Assembly (NCBI RefSeq): GCF_004135405.1
Contig: NZ_CP035491.1
Coordinates: 3,100,001 to 3,164,000 of the forward strand
DNA: 64,000 bases
Source: Agromyces protaetiae
GTDB taxonomy: Bacteria; Actinomycetota; Actinomycetes; Actinomycetales; Microbacteriaceae
Reading direction: 5' to 3'
Of the stretch, positions 62,505-64,000 are shown piece after piece. The position numbers and the translations under genes were made by a program. Under the pieces are notes generated by a model that saw only the letters and a list, made by a program, of their open reading frames with translations, was not told where the DNA came from and ran no database searches. Positions within the stretch are counted from its first letter, which is position 1. Every line of letters starts with the position of its first letter.

Positions 62505-64000
62505 TCAGCGGCGGCGGAGCCGCAGGCTGTTGAGGACGACGAACACGCTCGAGAACGCCATCGCCGCGCCCGCGATCATGGGGTTCAGGAACCCCGCCGC
62601 CGCGAGCGGGATCGCCGCGACGTTGTATGCGAAGGCCCAGAACAGGTTGCCGCGGATCGTGCCGAGCGTCGCCCGCGAGAGCCGCACGGCCTCGGGGATG
62701 ACCGCCGGGTCGTCGCGGAGGAGCGCGAGGTCGCTCGCCGCGGCGGCGGCGTCGGCACCCCCGCCCATCGCGATGCCGAGATCGGCCCCGGCGAGCGCAG
62801 GCGCGTCGTTCACGCCGTCGCCCGCCATCGCGACCGTGCGCCCGCGCGCCTGCAGGTCGCGCACGAGCGCGAGCTTGTCTTCGGGGCTCAACGCCGCGTG
62901 CACCTCGTCGATGCCGAGCGCTGCCGCGACGCGCGCGGCTGGGCGCTCGGCGTCGCCCGTTGCGAGCACGGGCTCGAGCCCGAGCGCCTTGAGGTCGTCG
63001 ATCGCGCCCCGCGCCGAGTCGCGCACGGTGTCGTCGATCTCGAGGACGGCGCGCATCCGGCCGTCCCAGCCGACCGCGACGGCCGTCGCGTCGGAGGCAG
63101 CGACGCGAGCGCGGAGCTCGTCAGGAACCGCGTATCCGAGCGACTCGAGGAAGGCGAGACGGCCGCACGCGGCCGCGATGCCGTCGATCTCGGCGGTCAC
63201 CCCGAGCCCGCGGTGGGCGCGGAATCGCGCGACGGTCGGCAGGGCCAGGCCGTCGCGTTCGGCGGCCTCGACGACCGCTCGGGCGATCGGATGCTCCGAG
63301 CCGTGCTCGAGGGCGGCCGCCACGGCGAGCGCGTGCGAGGCATCCGCCCCTCTTCGGCGACGACGCCCGTGAGCCGCATGCGCCCCGTCGTGAGCGTGCC
63401 GGTCTTGTCGAGGACGATCGTGTCGGCCTGGCCCGTGCGATCGAGCGCCTCGGGCCCCGTGATGAGGATGCCGCGCGCCGCGCCGCGGCCCGTGCCGACG
63501 AGGATCGCCATCGGCGTCGCAAGCCCGAGGGCGCACGGGCACGCGATGACCAGGACGGCGACGGCCGCAGTGAGCGCGTGCTCGACGGGGCTGCCCGTGA
63601 GGCTCCAGACGATCCCGGTGGCGATCGCGAGGGCGATGACGACGGGCACGAACACCGCCGAGATGCGGTCGGCGAGCCGTTGCGCACGCGACGAGCCCAC
63701 TTGCGCGTCGTCGACGAGCCGCGCGATCTGCGCGAGCCGCGCGTCGGCGCCGACCCGCGTCGCCTCGATCACGAGCCGCCCGTCGACGACGATCGTCGCG
63801 CCCGTCACGTGGGAGCCCGGTTCGACGTCGACGGGTGCGGGTTCGCCTGTGAGCATGCGCTCGTCGACGGCGGCCTCGCCCTCGACGACGACGCCGTCGG
63901 CGGCGATGCGCTCCCCCGGCCGGACCGCGAAGCGGTCGCCCGCGCGGAGGTCGGCGAGCGGGATGCGACGTTCGGCGGCCTGCCCCGAGGCATCCGTCTC
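62505..64000 (-). pseudogene. Heavy-metal (copper-type) P-type ATPase, 5' end off window, frameshifted as read
   Basis: The C-terminal two thirds of a P1B ATPase exporting Cu(I). From the right edge: actuator domain with DERMLTGEP, membrane VIACPCALGLATP (CPC metal site), DKTGTLTTG phosphorylation site. The frame then breaks near 63350; the next frame continues with GADASHALAV, HGSEHPIARAV, the hinge AMAGDGVNDAPALAGAD and final helices with FAYNVAAIPLAAAG and AMAFSSVFVVLNSLRL (Tyr-Asn and Met-x2-Ser-Ser, Cu(I)-type). Adding one G to the GGGG run at about 63347-63350 joins the halves, at a GGATGCCTC motif. Probably a sequencing error. Confidence 0.88.

Larger units (their letters stand above)
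296..63995. repeat. Dispersed 9-bp motif GGATGYCTC / GAGRCATCC (at least 59 copies)
   Basis: Manual reading of the plus strand finds 26 exact GGATGYCTC and 33 exact GAGRCATCC. Examples are 296, 5868, 6353, 8416/8437, 10365, 17254/17268, 28531, 37462, 45336, 48234/48257/48270, 51766/51787, 53365/53374 and 63987. A base-composition estimate at about 70% G+C predicts roughly one. Copies occur in genes in more than one reading frame, in short gaps and as facing pairs in terminators. See the matching finding. Confidence 0.85.

Noticed and set aside
1..64000. tRNA, rRNA, insertion sequences, integrases or prophage genes
   Set aside because: None were found on reading both strands; no transposase or recombinase motifs and no cloverleaf-like sequence were recognised.

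Overview
The window is a dense, G+C-rich stretch (about 70% by eye) from an actinobacterium. Codon use, very short gene gaps, GTG/TTG starts and many leaderless promoters (a TANNNT box 6-7 bases before the start codon), plus the gene set (CGNR zinc-finger regulator beside an EamA exporter, DUF2207-type membrane proteins, SMARCAL1-like SNF2 ATPase, L-fuconate pathway), suggest the Microbacteriaceae, perhaps near Agromyces. The genus is inference. I found no rRNA, tRNA, CRISPR array, insertion sequence, integrase or phage gene.

Layout. 0-5 kb: Lrp/AsnC regulator, SDR, secreted SGNH hydrolase, pnp. 5-14.8 kb: dodecin, a glycosyltransferase-SGNH fusion, DedA protein, a coupled FMN-reductase/luciferase-like pair, an NADP/F420-type reductase, GT2, two alpha/beta hydrolases, thioredoxin. 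14.8-17.6 kb: EamA exporter with divergent CGNR regulator, then rpsO, which lies 12 kb from pnp. 17.9-22.6 kb: an accessory block with a protein whose N-terminus resembles the pore-forming domain of delta-endotoxins, a flavoprotein, two tandem related membrane proteins and a YeaO-like protein. 22.6-25.7 kb: pflB-pflA. 25.9-34.9 kb: CPBP protease, a cytoplasmic protealysin-like M4 protease with an emfourin-type partner, a DAHP synthase behind a leader-peptide attenuator, YhhN, FKBP, PrsW, a glycolate/lactate-type FAD oxidase. 35-48 kb: Ada/AlkA repair protein, a FadR-type regulator and a full L-fucose uptake and non-phosphorylating catabolic cluster. 48-64 kb: aspA, two facing nucleobase permeases, PiT phosphate transport, NUDIX, pfkA, SNF2 ATPase, a TIGR04222-like/DUF2207 pair and the 3' part of a copper-type P-ATPase cut by the right edge.

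How genes work together. The fucose cluster encodes an ABC importer, a FucU mutarotase, an aldo/keto reductase, a lactonase, L-fuconate dehydratase, an SDR and an FAH-fold hydrolase, predicted to end in pyruvate and lactate. The palindrome ACATCnGATGT occurs upstream of the FadR-type gene, inside the dehydratase promoter and, with one change, upstream of the transporter; a shorter match precedes the FAD oxidase, a plausible lactate-using partner.

Two features cut across the window. First, the 9-mer GGATGYCTC (reverse GAGRCATCC) occurs at least 59 times by manual reading where about one is expected, in coding sequence and as inverted pairs forming terminators, much like DNA-uptake sequences of Neisseria and Pasteurellaceae. 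Second, five genes are frame-broken, and every break is repaired by adding one base to a G or C run of 4-5, which points to homopolymer sequencing errors rather than five pseudogenes.
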